Part shown: piece after piece, positions 14,540-31,410 of the stretch
Numbering within the stretch: the first letter of the stretch is position 1
Layout of the letters: each line of letters begins with the position of its first letter
Source of the DNA: Enoplosus armatus
Lineage: Eukaryota; Chordata; Actinopteri; Centrarchiformes; Enoplosidae
Direction: 5' to 3'
Length of the DNA: 64,000 nt
Assembly: GCF_043641665.1 (NCBI RefSeq)
Contig: NC_092190.1
Location: forward strand, 15,188,048 to 15,252,047
Made by a program: the position numbers and the translations under genes
The notes under the pieces: model-generated
What the model saw: only the letters and a program-made list of their open reading frames with translations
What the model was told of the DNA's origin: nothing
Databases searched by the model: none

Positions 14540-14569
14540 CCCCCCACCCCCACCCCCACCCCCACCCCA
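14540..14569. repeat. (CCCCCA)n hexanucleotide repeat
   Basis: About five units of CCCCCA or CCCCA. The complementary strand is a G-rich (TGGGGG)n run with G-quadruplex potential. Confidence 0.85.
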
Positions 14570-16629
14570 GACAGCTGTCTCACCGCAGCACAGAGCTACG
14601 ATGTGACACCGTGCTATAAATATGAGTACACATAGACACACACAAACACATACACACACACACTATAAATACCATCTCTGTGCAAAACACACTGCTGCAG
14701 TATAAATATTTAAGTATAAATGTGTAATGAATTTATTGATATGTTGCCCATGCCAGCAGGCACTGTTTTGAGCCGCAGAGTGGTGAACCAGTGTGGTGGG
14801 ATTGAAGTGGTGCTGAGGGATTGTGGGAACGCATGTTCCGAGTTAGGCAGCTGACCAATCGGTGGGATGGAAGCTGGAAGCCGCATCACAGAAAGAGCTA
14901 CTGATCAGTACCAGTCTTCATAGCCATCCATCTCTCTCTTTTGCTCCTTCTTGCCCTCTTTCTTTTTTCATTTTCTTGCTTTCTTTATCTCTATTCTTTC
15001 TTTCTTGCTCTCTTTTCCACTAGTATAGTAACTCTGATTCTTCTTGTGTCTTTTTTCCTCCTTCTTTATCTTACCTTTCTCCTTTTAGTTCCTTTCATTC
15101 TGCCTTACATGCTGTCTCTTTTGTGCGCTTCTGTCTTTGTTACTTAATTTTTCTGTCATTGAGAGCCTCTCTCTCTCTTTACCCTTAAATCAAAGTCTTT
15201 TTTTTCTTCAAACGTCCTCATGCTTACATTTTTAATTGATAGTTCCACATAAGCTCTGCAATCATGTGTCTGATTTATGAATGAGGATGTTTTTTTGTGT
15301 GAAAATTTGTGCAAAACGAGAGAAAATCATCTCTGTAGCAGATTTTCCCGACAGTTCCACCCAGACTTGTGTAAATGAGCAGGTTTTCAGCAAAGCAAGC
15401 AACAAGTGAACCAAGATGTTAGTCTGTATGGACATAAAGTGACAGTATCTTATGGTGGTTAATTGATACAGAACACATTTTTCACAACTGCTCCAGAAAT
15501 GTTGTTTTACTTGACTGTGATATTTCAAGTGAATTTATTAGATGAACTCAAATAACAAAGGGAGGGTCTTATGATTGAACAGTTGCTGAAAAGGGACTGA
15601 CAGTAATGGAAACTGTTCAATTATTACGTAACATTGATCTCTAGATTACAAGTGATGAACATTTGAGTGAGACACTTAATAAGCACAACATATTATGTAT
15701 TGTACAGATGTGGAGGCATTTCTTTGTTTGAGTGTGTAGCAACGTGCTGCTGAAAAAAGACTGAGGTACAAAAAAAGTAACAAAACCTACTCTCACACTA
15801 GACACTGCAGCTATTGTGGTCTTAGTTTTATTGGGAGTAGCCAGTATCACTTCCTTTTGATAACAATCTCAATTAACCCTGCTGTTTGTTCAATAAAATT
15901 GTTCCAATGTCCCAATTTCCTTCCTCAGTAGTAACTGTTCCACTCGGGTAACTATTAGCCTCATGGGAAAATGAATCTGATGTAGATTTCTATAAATACC
16001 TTTAGGTGCAACAAGCAGTGTGGAAACATTTTGTTTCAGTTCAATTGCTAACTTAGCAAAAGAACCATAGTTCTAAATGTAAATGATTAAATAGGCATAG
16101 ATTTGAATGTGCTAGATTTGGATTAGACCAGTCCTGTCCCACTATTTATGCATCGACATTGACAATGTCTTTTTCAAGTGATCAACAGAAAGTTGCAGAC
16201 AGAACAAAACTTAAATGTTACTTCAAAGGAAACCACGGCAGATGTGTTTTCTCCCCAAAATAACATGTTGATGGCAACAGATGTTCAAATATTCTGTCCG
16301 GAGGCTTTGTGGGATCGTTATCCATTGGATGGTCTTTGACCATGACATTTGTATAAGGAGAGATACATTTACAGATATACTGTCACTGATAAATGTCAGA
16401 TTATATAGACTGAATGTATGTGTAGGCCACATGGTTCCTCTGACCATCATCCCTCTGATTCTGAGTTCTTGATGCAGGTGGTGTTGGGATTAGCATCAGC
16501 AGCTGGAGGCTATGTGCCACTGGGGCAGCGAATGGGGTTGCTGATTGGTTTCTGGTTCCTATGTGGGTAGACGAGAGGAGTGGTAGCTAACAGCTTGATT
16601 GATTGTCTTATTTGGATTGGATTACAGAC

Positions 16630-17970
16630 AGAATAATTGAGGGTAGGGGGAAACTTTCTACACCCTCTCCAGTCTGGATTGAAGGCAGGCCACCTACCTG
16701 AGATAACCCTCTCTGTGGTGACAGTGGTGCTACACACTGCTAGAGCAAAGTCATTCTCCTTTGTCCTCATACTCCTGGGTCTGTCTGCTGTGTTTGTGTT
16801 CCTCCCCACCCTTGAAGGATTAGGGGTCTCAAGCTCTGCATTCTCTATGTTTGATCTTACCTGTTGGGTCACTCCTACCAGGTGATATAGAAAGAATCGG
16901 TGTCTGAAACATGCAGCCTGGGCCCGCTCACCCTCTTCCTCTACACAAGGACACTTGTTCCTGTCATACACTAACATGGCTTCTCCTACCACTGCTATGC
17001 TGATGACACCCAGCTATTCCTATCACTCCTCTATCTTATAATCAGGTGGAGGCATGCATTACTACTTACCTTGCATCTTAAGACTGAGTATGTGTTTCTT
17101 TAAGGGAAGGGAATACTGAGACATTTCCATCACTATTGGCAATACTGTGGAGATGCCAACTGAGACTGCAAAGTACTTGAGTGTGAAACAAACGGTCACT
17201 CTCTGTGAACATTGCAGGGGATGAGGAGGATTTGCCACTTTTTCAGTAGGGAGGTACTCACCCAGGCACTTGTCATCTTCCATCTAGACTTCTGCAGTTC
17301 CCTCCTTGCTGAAGCCCCCGTGTCTGCCACCAGACCTGTGCAGCTAGTCCAGAATGTTGCTGCCTGCCTGGTATTTAAGTTTTCCCACATGACTCTGCTT
17401 CACTGGCTACCTGTTGTGGCTCCCATCCAGTTCAAGACTGGTGTTGCACTACAGGGCAATGAGAGAAAAAAGTAATTTTTACCTTCAACCCATGGTCAAA
17501 TGAGGACATGAGGACCAGAGGTCTTCACAGGTGCAAAACCTACCTAAACTGTGCATTTTTGTATTTTTTTTTTGCATTTTTTTGTGTTTTTTCTGTATAG
17601 TCCCCTCAGGTATTAGACATAATGACACAAAGACCAATGACCCATTGCAATACAATGGAACCCTACCCGATCCAATTAGATTGAATATAGTTTGGACTGG
17701 GCCTGACTCGTGTCCAGGGCCAGGTCTCCAAGACTTATGTAGACGTCTACCCAGGACTGTATAGGGCTCATTTTGATCAATGTTCTTTGTACAGGCCACA
17801 CAGTGATGGGACAAACTCCCCCCTGCAGTCAGGACAGCAGAGTTACTGCCTAATTTCTTAACAAATTTAAATAAAACTTACTACTGTAGCACTGAACACA
17901 ATCTTAGTTGTTTGTTTGAGAGGGATTGTAAATTGCTTTAGACAAAAGCATCAATATAATGGAATGAAAA
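16630..17970 (+). mobile_element. Decayed LINE of the L2/CR1 type (3' part of the reverse transcriptase)
   Basis: In broken + frames it shows family landmarks: FVLILLGLSAVF near 16760-16795, the RT active-site segment YHCYADDTQLFLS near 16988-17026, and LVQNVAACLVF...HWLPVVAPIQFKT at about 17343-17440, the C-terminal RT signature. WNELP-like and 'rtaes'-like remnants follow near 17810-17850. GTAAATTGCTTTAGACAAAA at about 17929-17948 resembles the tail shared by such LINEs and their SINEs. Stops and frameshifts make it non-functional. About 17480-17795 looks like unrelated inserted sequence. Confidence 0.8.
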
Positions 17971-18888
17971 CACATGAATGGAGCTCATGGAGATTTTAGT
18001 GTAGTCGTTTTCTGATTACTTATGTATCTTCATATACAACTATATGTGCCTTTATGCTCGTCTCTCATTTCCCCTCCTAACTTTGTATTCTCTCACACCT
18101 TTTCATTGTGTTTCCATCCTCTCCCTCCACTCAACCAACTTTTCCTGTCATCCCACTTACCCTCGCCTGACCTTCTCTCTCCTGATCTGTGGACTTTCTC
18201 CCTTCCTCATCTCTCATCAAGTCTCCCTCTCCATGTCCCTCCCTGCGTTCTTTCAAAGCCACGTCCCTCCGTCCTTCCTCCAGCTCGGAGGTCACTGTTG
18301 TTTTTCTCTGATTCTGCTTAGCATGTCTGTATGTATGCATGTGTATGTGTGTGTGCATGTGAGTGTGTATGTGCAGAGTAACTTGACTCAACACTCTTTC
18401 CTATCCCATCCTCTCTTTGTTAACCAATTTCTGTTTTTACCTTTGAGGACCCAGCGTAATCATATTGTCACAGCCTATTTCAGGGTGCCCACTCAACCTC
18501 TCCCTATCCACTTCTCTGCCTCACTTGTGCTTTTCCACCCATCTCCTTTGCTCTTCATCTTTACTCCACTTTACTTTGTTGTCACCTTTCTGAATTACCT
18601 GGCTGTCTTTCGCAGTCCTCTTTTCCCTTTTGCTTGTTGTTTTCCTCTCTCCATTTTCTCCTTCTTTCATTCCTCCCTCTCTCTCTCTCGCGCTCTCTCT
18701 CTTTCTCACTTGCCCTCCTCCCCTTTCGCTGTCTCTCCCTCTTTCTGCCCAAAGTTCTGCAGCCCAGCTGGCATGGTTTTCTAGTGGTGTAGTAAAATAT
18801 AAATATAATAAGGACGTTTTTGAGCTGGTGAATCCATTCTGAGCAGAGAAACATCACCACAGAGCCCACAGATGTGGCACACACTCAG

Positions 18889-18916
<28 letters not shown>
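18889..18916. repeat. (GA)n microsatellite
   Basis: Pure GA run ending in GGGAGGAG. Confidence 0.95.
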
Positions 18917-18920
<4 letters not shown>

Positions 18921-19542
18921 AGAAAAAATCCCTCATTTGACATGAAGAGTGTACAGCAGGAGCATTATTGTTGGCATTACCCCGCTACTGGACTTGTTAT
19001 TAGGACACTTCATACAAATTTGACTCAAGTCTTCGTCAACAGTCTTCAAGCAAGTCTTCAATCTTTTGAGCATGAGTCTCACTCAGCCCTCAAGTCTTAT
19101 TTTAAGACTAGTCTTTTAAAGGAACTTGTAATGTAGTTAATATGAAATTTGGAAAGTTTGATTAGGAAGTTTGACAACTCTCTGAGGTAGAAATTTGACT
19201 TCCCAGTTGCAGCTGCATTTAGACTGTTACACTGTGTCAGTACTCAATCACTGTTAGCAAAATTAATTTCTCTTCTTTTCTTTCAAACCAAACTGTTTAT
19301 TCGTCATATAAAAGTTTCACAATGACCACCAGACAACTAATGGAAACTATTTGATTATATTGTATTCTGTTGTATTCTATTATTTTCTATTCTATGATGG
19401 ACAGAAATATTCTGAGAAGCAGTGTGTGTCTGTGCACATTTAAGTGTGTGTGTGTGTGATTGTATACGACTTTGTTTGCACGTAATATTGCAATTTTGTA
19501 CTCATGCATTAATGCTTAAATGTGTGTTACTGTATACTGCAT

Positions 19543-19571
19543 TTGTGTGTGTGTGTGTGTGTGTGTGTGTT
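19543..19571. repeat. (GT)n microsatellite
   Basis: Pure GT run; neighbouring imperfect TGTG words extend it to about 19640. Confidence 0.95.
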
Positions 19572-20166
19572 TATGTTTATGGCTACCTACCTGCTATTCT
19601 TTCATGTATGTGTGTTTGTATGTGCATGCATACGTGCTTCCGTCTCTCCATGCATTTGGGTTTAGTGTCAGAGCACAGCGTACTTCAGTCCCCTGGGCAG
19701 CTCTTTGTTTGCTTTAGCCATGCGGTGGCTAGCCTAGCCCGCTAACTCCAAGACACATTTAGCCTGTGCTCCACTTTTATATCATCCTGCTTTTATTTTC
19801 CTTCTGTCTGCTCTCTGACCAAACACGCTGCACTGAACTGGCCTTCTGCAAGACTCGTATAGGTGCCACTCTCAGCCATTGATAGACAGATTTGGTCATT
19901 GTGGTTTTCGCTGGCTGCTATGTTAGCTCCGGCTTAGCTCCAAAACTGCTCGCCCTGGCCAAGTAGCGCTCGCTGCCAAAAATGTATGGCGAAATGTGTG
20001 AAGGCTGTAGTTAAGTGCAGCACATCCAGGAAGCTGTATCTCCTTGTCTTGGATGATTAAGGCTTACAAGGTTTCAGACAGAACCACTCAGATGCTTAGA
20101 AGCCTGGTGACTAAAGATGTAGTGTTAGGTGTTTATTGTGGTCTGGGCTTGGACGCTGGAGTGTGT

Positions 20167-20207
20167 GGAGGGAGGAGGAGGAGGAGGGAGGAGAAGGAGG
20201 AAGAGGG
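20167..20207. repeat. (GGA)n purine tract
   Basis: GGAGGA units with GAA slips, all purine on the + strand. Confidence 0.9.
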
Positions 20208-21659
20208 ATGGTGGTTTTAGCCACCAGCTGTTGTTACCTTGAGCATAACGTCCTTTAACCCCCATTACAGCGAATCACCACAAGCCACAAACACGCTAGC
20301 TTCCACTGACTGCAAAAAAACCCAAACTCACTTGTTTACCAACTAATATGCTGTGTATTCACTCTCTCTTACTCATTCAACCCCTCTCTCCCATCTTTTT
20401 CTTTCTTTTATTAACTCAATTCACATCTTGCTCCCTCATTTCCCGATATGTTCTCCTCAATCCCTTTGTACAATTTTCTCACCCTCTCTCATTATCTTTC
20501 TGTCTTTCTGTATCATCCTTTTTCACATCCGCTCCATCTCTGCTACTTAGCATTTTCCTTTCATCTGTGTCTTCCTCCTTTTGCCCCACTCAGAGCCTTT
20601 GTTGGTTAGGGCCCCGGGTATGCGTGGGTAACCCCGGTGCCCATGTAAAGGCCCTGTGCTGTGGACTCACAGAGCCCCAGTGCCAGCAGATGAAAGCAGA
20701 GAGAGATTCTGGGGCTGGCACCCATCTCCCTCTGTCCTGCCACCGTGGCCTCTTATTTCACAGAGAAAATTAATAACTTTAACAAACATCAATGAGCGAG
20801 GGCCTGCCGCTCGGTTGGCTTGTCGGCTGGCCTGGTGTATAAGTTAGCATGTGAGTGTGTACTGTGCACACATGCCTGGATATGTGTGTGTTTTTGCTTG
20901 TGTGTTTGTGGGTCTGCACATGTGTGTTTGACCTCATACCTTATAACATGTGAACCATTGGTGGTGCAGAAAGAGACTGACAGAAATAGTGTAAGACAGA
21001 GAAATTGACAGGTTGATGAATACTAACAGAGATTTTTTTGGGGGGGTGTGGGGTGTCAGGCTCCACTCTGGTTTGGTCTGATCAGATTGTTGCCTGCATG
21101 AAAGGCCATGGTGTCCTTTCTTGAGGCAAAGAGGAACTGAAAGACGGATGGATGAAGGGAGGGATGGATGGATGGATGGGAGAATGTGACCACTTCTGAA
21201 GCATTGTCGACAGCCACGCTGAATAGGCAGCGGGCCGGCCTGGAGCCACGCCCGTATTTATGATCTTCAAAGGAAGGATGACACACACACACTCACGCAC
21301 ACCCACAAAATGTTGATAGTTACAGGAAAACATATGCTTGTGCAAACGTGGGTACACACAAATTTGCATATAGATTTCTGGTCACGCATGCACACAGACA
21401 AATCTTTGTACACATGTAGAAACAGAGACACTAAATGAGGCAGACAGCACTCACATACTGTATGTGATGGGTCGCAGCAGCTCTGCAGTTGTGTCTCTAA
21501 ATGGAAAAATGCCGCCTGCATAGCTGTTAAATAGTGTAAATAGTAAATGACCTGAACTTACGCCTTTAACCTGAGAGTGGTGCAACATACCTTACAATGC
21601 CTTACATAGACCTACATCAACATGCCGACTGTGTCAGAGCTGCCGTGCGAGGCGCTGGC

Positions 21660-22440
21660 CTGCTCATTGGTACCAGTTTGGGGTTCAGTGTCTTGCTGAA
21701 GAACACCTACTGTAAACAGGCTGGAGGAGCCAGAGGTCGAACCACCAACCCTTAAAGAAATAGTTTAATATTTTGGGAAATATGCTTAATCTCTTTCTTA
21801 CAGAGGTAAATCAGAAGATCAATTCCATGTCTGTATGATAAATATGAAGCTACCGCCAGCAGCTGCTTAGCATAGCTTAGTATAAAGACCTCTAAGCACC
21901 TCTAAGCTTCACTAATTAACAGGTTATTTCAAGTTCGTGTGAGGGTGAAAAGGACAAGTTGTGTTTTTACAGGGGTTCATGTGCTGAACTATTTCTTGGC
22001 CATGAGCAGTGACTTCCTGAAGTCTTGTCGTCACCGTAAGGCTGGCAGGCAACCAGTGCAAACTCCAAGTTACTTCTCCCGCCAAGGAATAGTTCGGCAC
22101 CTTACCTCCTGAAAAACTGCAACTTGTCATTTGTACAAATCAGTGTTTGTACGGATTAAACAACCGAGACAGAACGTGTTAATTAATAACCTTTAGAGGT
22201 GCTGGTAGGTGGATTTTGTTAACTTTGGACAGAGCCATGCTAGCTGTTTTACCTTGTTTCCAGTCTTTGTGCTAAGCTAAGCTAAGTTAACCAGCTTCTG
22301 GCTGTAGCTTTATGCTTACTGGACAGATATGAGATTGGTATTGATCTTCTCATCTAACTCTCAGCAAGAAAGCAAATAAACTTTTTTCGCCAAAAAGTCA
22401 AATTATTGCTTGAATGGTCAACATGCTCTACCACCTGATG
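21660..22440 (-). mobile_element. tRNA-like SINE fragment interrupted by a MITE
   Basis: The left piece ends GGTCGAACCACCAACC (21736-21750) and the right piece, from about 22411, reads GGTCAACATGCTCTACCACC then TGATGCAC. Joined on the reverse strand they show a tRNA-like order: a GGTGGTAGAGCA A-box region, then GGTTCGACC, a B-box. The 650-bp palindromic element lies between the two pieces. Family and length are not defined. Confidence 0.5.
21754..22410. mobile_element. Palindromic MITE with about 300-bp inverted arms
   Basis: The left arm (AATAGTTTAATATTTTGGGA..., GATAAATATGAAGCTACCGC, CTCTAAGCTTCACTAATTAA, AAGTTGTGTTTTTACAGGGG) is matched by the diverged complement in the right arm (...AAACTGCAACTTGTCATTTG, TTAATTAATAACCTTTAGAG, AAAGTTTATT-type end). 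The two arms meet near 22040-22060. Such long palindromes are common non-autonomous repeats in percomorph fish. No transposase is encoded. Confidence 0.75.
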
Positions 22441-23033
22441 CACTGCCATTAATGAAGCTAACAGCTCTGCAAGGTAACTTTTTAGGTGTAAGATTTCACA
22501 AAAGGTGGTTGATGACCATGTCCTCCACACAAAACAAAAAGAGGAATTCCCCTTGAAAATTGAGACGAGATGAATGAATAAGATGATGCTTCATTATCAG
22601 AGCATTTCCACCTTACAAAGCTGGAAACAAATTTGGTAAAACACTGACTCCTCTATATGGCACATTTTGATTTATTTTAACTGGCTCGTACGTTCCATAC
22701 CAGGAACATCTAATGAATTTACACAAGTGTCAGTTGATGTTCTATTTCAGCCAAAAGGTCAACATAGCTATAGATGGCTGTTTACTGTGTGTGAATCCCT
22801 CTCTTTGCTTTTCGCTGTTCCACCAAGAGACATGAAAAGCGGTGGCGCAGCAAAAATACTTTATGGTGTTTACACTCACAAATAATAAAACATAAATTGT
22901 GGAAACCCTCAGCCTTGTACAGTTCAGTTCATTCAAAGGAGCCTGCCCTGAGAAACAGGGGTGAGACCACTGATTTTCTGCTGGCAAATATTTGAAGAGC
23001 TAATTTGGAAGGGTTGGGTTTGCTGGTGTTAAA

Positions 23034-23035
<2 letters not shown>

Positions 23036-23087
<52 letters not shown>
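23036..23087. repeat. (GT)26 microsatellite
   Basis: The longest pure GT run in this half of the window, about 1.2 kb upstream of the ihh ATG. GT runs of this length can adopt Z-DNA. Confidence 0.97.
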
Positions 23088-23088
<1 letters not shown>

Positions 23089-23224
23089 AGCCACACGCAG
23101 GCAGCAGCCCGGGGATCTAGACGACCAAATGTTATTAAATTAAAGATGCAATTTTAGGAAACTGGCATACAGTTATTAATCTTGTCCATTAACTAGGACA
23201 ATTGTCTAGATTAATTGGCATTGC

Positions 23225-23405
23225 AGTAAGTCAGGCAGCCAGCCAATCATAGATTTAGTCAGTCAGCCAGTCAAACAAAATGCTTCAGCCAGTCAGCTAG
23301 TCCACCTGCCAAACATCCAGGCAATCAGTCTGCCTCACAGCTAGTAAATTACCCTATTACCCAGTAAGTCAACCAAACACTAGCCAGCCAGTCAACCAAT
23401 GACCC
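23225..23405. repeat. Cryptic CAGCCAGTCA-type simple repeat
   Basis: CAGTCAGCCAGTCA and related words recur with irregular spacing. Similar words appear in the ihh split-exon intron at about 26240-26310. Confidence 0.5.
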
Positions 23406-23639
23406 TTGATCTTATTTGATATTGGAATGCAGCCGGAAAAAAAACACCAGTGGCTGCATACTCCAGGAAATTGATTGGTTTAATTGATTGTGATTGCCTG
23501 TTGTTTACAGTCTAAAGCAAAACAACAACAAAAACGGGGTTGTCAGCATACAGAGCTGTCAAGGGCACAGACAGACAAAGACAACAACTGGAAATGCGAA
23601 GTGGCAGCAATAAAGGGCAAAGCTTATGTTTGCTGCTCG

Positions 23640-24320
23640 CCTGCCTGCCAGCAGAGTGTGGACAGGACTCTCCAGCGCGCCCTGTGCCCAGGAGGGGCGG
23701 GGTGGGTGGCAGTGTAGGGACAGAGGGAGAGAGGGAGAGGAGAGAGGAGGGCAGGACTGGCAGGGTGCGGTCTGAAGTGGCAACAGATCGTTTTGGATCA
23801 CTCAAATCTCTTCAATTCAACTGGAAAGCTGCAGCTTGTTGCACGCCGGCCGCATATGGAGAGGAAACGCTTTCAATCCAAAGAGGGCACCAACCAAACA
23901 GCGGGCGAAAGTGGCTGATGTTGTGACAGTTTCCCGGCGCAAAAAGAAAGAGAGGGAGAGAAACCACAACACTGCAACTTGGATATCAGTAACCACTCTC
24001 TCTCTTTAACTCTCTCACCCACCAAATCGACTTTGAACCTGTTTGTTTAAATACACGGACTTTACAGCCTGCACACTTACTGTTGATTCTGTAAGGCGGA
24101 GGGAGCGAAGTTTCTCAATTTGGCTCAATTTTTTTTGGAGCAGCTTAAAACTTTCTGGTGTCCTCATGGTGCCTGGTGCAGCCGAGGTGCTGAGCTTCTT
24201 TTATCCGAGTTTTTCGGACGTGATGTTGCGACTGTCACGGACGATGGAGTCGGGAACTGAACCGGGGAGGTACTGAAGTCATCTCTCTCCCCCGGGAGAG
24301 TCCTCCCTCCCCCCGGGGCG
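23640..24320 (+). promoter_or_regulatory. ihh: Probable ihh promoter-proximal region and 5' UTR
   Basis: GC content and CpG density rise here relative to the AT-rich upstream DNA, up to the initiator ATG at 24321. It contains GGGGCGGGG at about 23694-23702, a GA-rich purine run and pyrimidine-rich blocks. No convincing TATA box or transcription start can be fixed from sequence alone. An upstream ORF lies at 24166-24276. Confidence 0.45.
24166..24276 (+). other. Upstream ORF in the ihh leader (36 codons)
   Basis: ATG with G at +4, 36 sense codons, then TGA 45 nt before the ihh start, in a different register from ihh (155 nt apart). It could lower ihh translation if it lies in the mature leader. 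The peptide resembles nothing I recognise. Confidence 0.3.
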
Positions 24321-29536
<5,216 letters not shown>

Positions 29537-31410
29537 GAGCCCCAGAGACATGTTTCACACTGATGACTTCATTCATTTACCTGTATTCAGGAGCACCAAA
29601 GCACAGATTGAAGGACCACCAAAGACCACCAACTCTACTTGCCTGTAATTGCTGTACTTATTTTTGTAGCACATGTAAAATTGTGTGAAAGACAAAGAGA
29701 TGAGACTGAGAAGATTTGTTTTATACTTGCAATTTCATTAATTCCAGAAGATTTAGAGGACTGGAAAGACTGAGGTGCGACAGGATATCCAAGACACTTC
29801 TGTAAGTGCTTAAATCAGTTCAAATTCAAGTTCAATTCTTCAATCTATAGCAATATTTTTAAGTTCCCCTCAGACCGCCTCAGAGAGAGAGGGACTGTGA
29901 TTCAAAACGATAGCTTTCAAACTGCTTACAAAGTAGGTAGTGAAGTAAGACAGGTTTCATCATTACTTTGTACTGTATTTACTGTAATCTGTCAACATTT
30001 GTGCATCTTGAGATCACGCTGGGGTCTACTGATATAAGACATTTCAACACACAAGGACACCTTTTGTGACACCTTTTGAGAGCGTCGTGCCTCAGAGAAA
30101 AGGTTAAGGTGAACGCACGAAGGAAACATTTGTGGAGGAGGAAGAGAAGACAGAAAAGCATGGAGAAAACTAGTGACTGAACAAGGTGTGATTTGAAGCT
30201 CTATACATACATAGATATTTATACAGTTAAGTAATGTTAAGAAGGAAAGAAAGACTACAAATGGACTTTGCTGTTTACTGTCAGAATCATCACTGCAGTA
30301 AATCCACTGATACTTTACTCTTTTTATAGAGCCTATACTGTTTATTACAAGTAATTTACAAAATAATATTTAACTGGACAATGGGGGATGAAGTTCTTTG
30401 TATTTACTGAATGCAGTGTACCAATTTGCTAGTGTTGCATTATAGCTTCACAGCTGAAAAGGGCTTTGTTGGAAAAACTGTTGAATGGCAAGGGAGTGAT
30501 AATAGACACGGTAATTGTATTTCTTTGTGTATACTTCAACTTTACAACATTTGATGCAGGATAGGTGCGTGGGGTTATAATGGCCACACTGTCGGCCTGT
30601 TTTTCCAAGTATGTCATTTGCTTTCAGTCAACTTTGATTGTGTCAAACTGATTCATATGGTTCATTTATACATCTTCATGTTATTTTATTTAAAAAGCTG
30701 TTATTTTGTGACGTTTTTTTCAATGTTTTCGGGTTTTCAATTTTCAGGTCAGTTGTATCTAGTTAAGGCATACACAACACTCAGGCTGTATTCAACTACT
30801 GTATTAAGCAACAGCTATGCATCATATTAAATAACAGATAGTAAATCTCTCTAATCCTGAACAGTAAGTTACTTGATAGCTCTCCTTTGCATGGTCTTTT
30901 TTTGTATTCCATCTTTCACCCAAGACTTAAGACCTAGATTTGCAGAGGTACAGACGTTTTGGTTTTTAGCACTATGGGAAGCAGATGTGATAGGTGGCTG
31001 GATGAACATGGACAAACGTAGTTCATATTGCCCAAGTGTCCTTTCAGTTGACACCTATTGAGTATGCTTTGTGAAGACTCAAAACATTGCAAGTATCTAG
31101 GAACTCCAAGGCATTATTCTATATGCCTGCTAAAAGATTTGTCACATGTGTATATTAAGCTGTTGTTGGAGAGACTATTTAAAGATCTATTTTTAGAAAA
31201 TAATGTCAGCTATTAATATTTTTTTGGCAACTCTGTGCATACACTTTGTATTTGAAACATAAAGTTGTTGTTTTAAAACCAAAACTACTCTGTGCTTTAT
31301 TTGGTGGCAACATATTTTAAAAAGCTCAGATGCCATATATTAAATACATCACTAAAGTGCTAAGAAATACTGTTTACTCTGTGTAATAAAGTCCCTTTTT
31401 ATTTACATCA
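29537..31410 (+). other. ihh: Probable ihh 3' UTR
   Basis: AT-rich, non-coding sequence after the ihh stop. The first canonical AATAAA hexamer I rate as plausible is at 31385-31390, followed by a T-rich stretch, which would give a UTR of about 1.85 kb. Earlier variant signals (for example ATTAAA near 31339) could also be used. The end point is inferred. Confidence 0.4.
31385..31403. terminator. Back-to-back poly(A) signals on both strands
   Basis: AATAAA on the + strand (31385-31390) and AATAAA on the - strand (31403-31398) are separated by 7 bases (GTCCCTT). ihh runs into this point from the left and bin1 from the right, so it could serve as a two-way cleavage site. A second minus-strand AATAAA for bin1 is at 32029-32024. 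Confidence 0.35.

Larger units (their letters stand above)
1160..16600. other. Gene-poor upstream region, no coding exon supported
   Basis: AT-rich sequence with only short chance ORFs. It holds microsatellites (2719-2742, 3999-4032, 4926-4950, 5919-5980, 10600-10648, 10884-10912, 14540-14569), a dispersed repeat copy at 9105-9600 and a possible small MITE at 6513-6713. Long-range ihh enhancers could lie here but cannot be identified from one sequence. Confidence 0.5.
17971..21640. other. Non-coding stretch rich in pyrimidines and microsatellites
   Basis: Long C/T-rich runs (18040-18770, 20345-20590) give Ser/Leu/Pro ORFs without family resemblance. It holds (GA)n at 18889-18916, (GT)n at 19543-19571 and (GGA)n at 20167-20207. 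No exon with supported splice sites was recognised. Confidence 0.5.
22411..23639. other. ihh 5' flank, no gene seen
   Basis: Contains (GT)26 at 23036-23087 and, at about 23225-23405, a loose repeat of CAGCCAGTCA-like words. Nothing coding is supported. Confidence 0.5.

Noticed and set aside
16510..16992. 160-residue minus-strand ORF, the longest on that strand in its region
   Set aside because: Antisense to the LINE relic, whose + strand translation carries the RT motifs.
18044..18784. 246-residue plus-strand ORF
   Set aside because: Runs through a C/T-rich tract; the product is Ser/Leu/Pro/Phe-biased with no domain, no good start context and no splice support.
21736..22440. A functional tRNA gene
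   Set aside because: The A- and B-box-like parts are separated by a 650-bp insertion and no cloverleaf can be drawn; a SINE relic is more likely.
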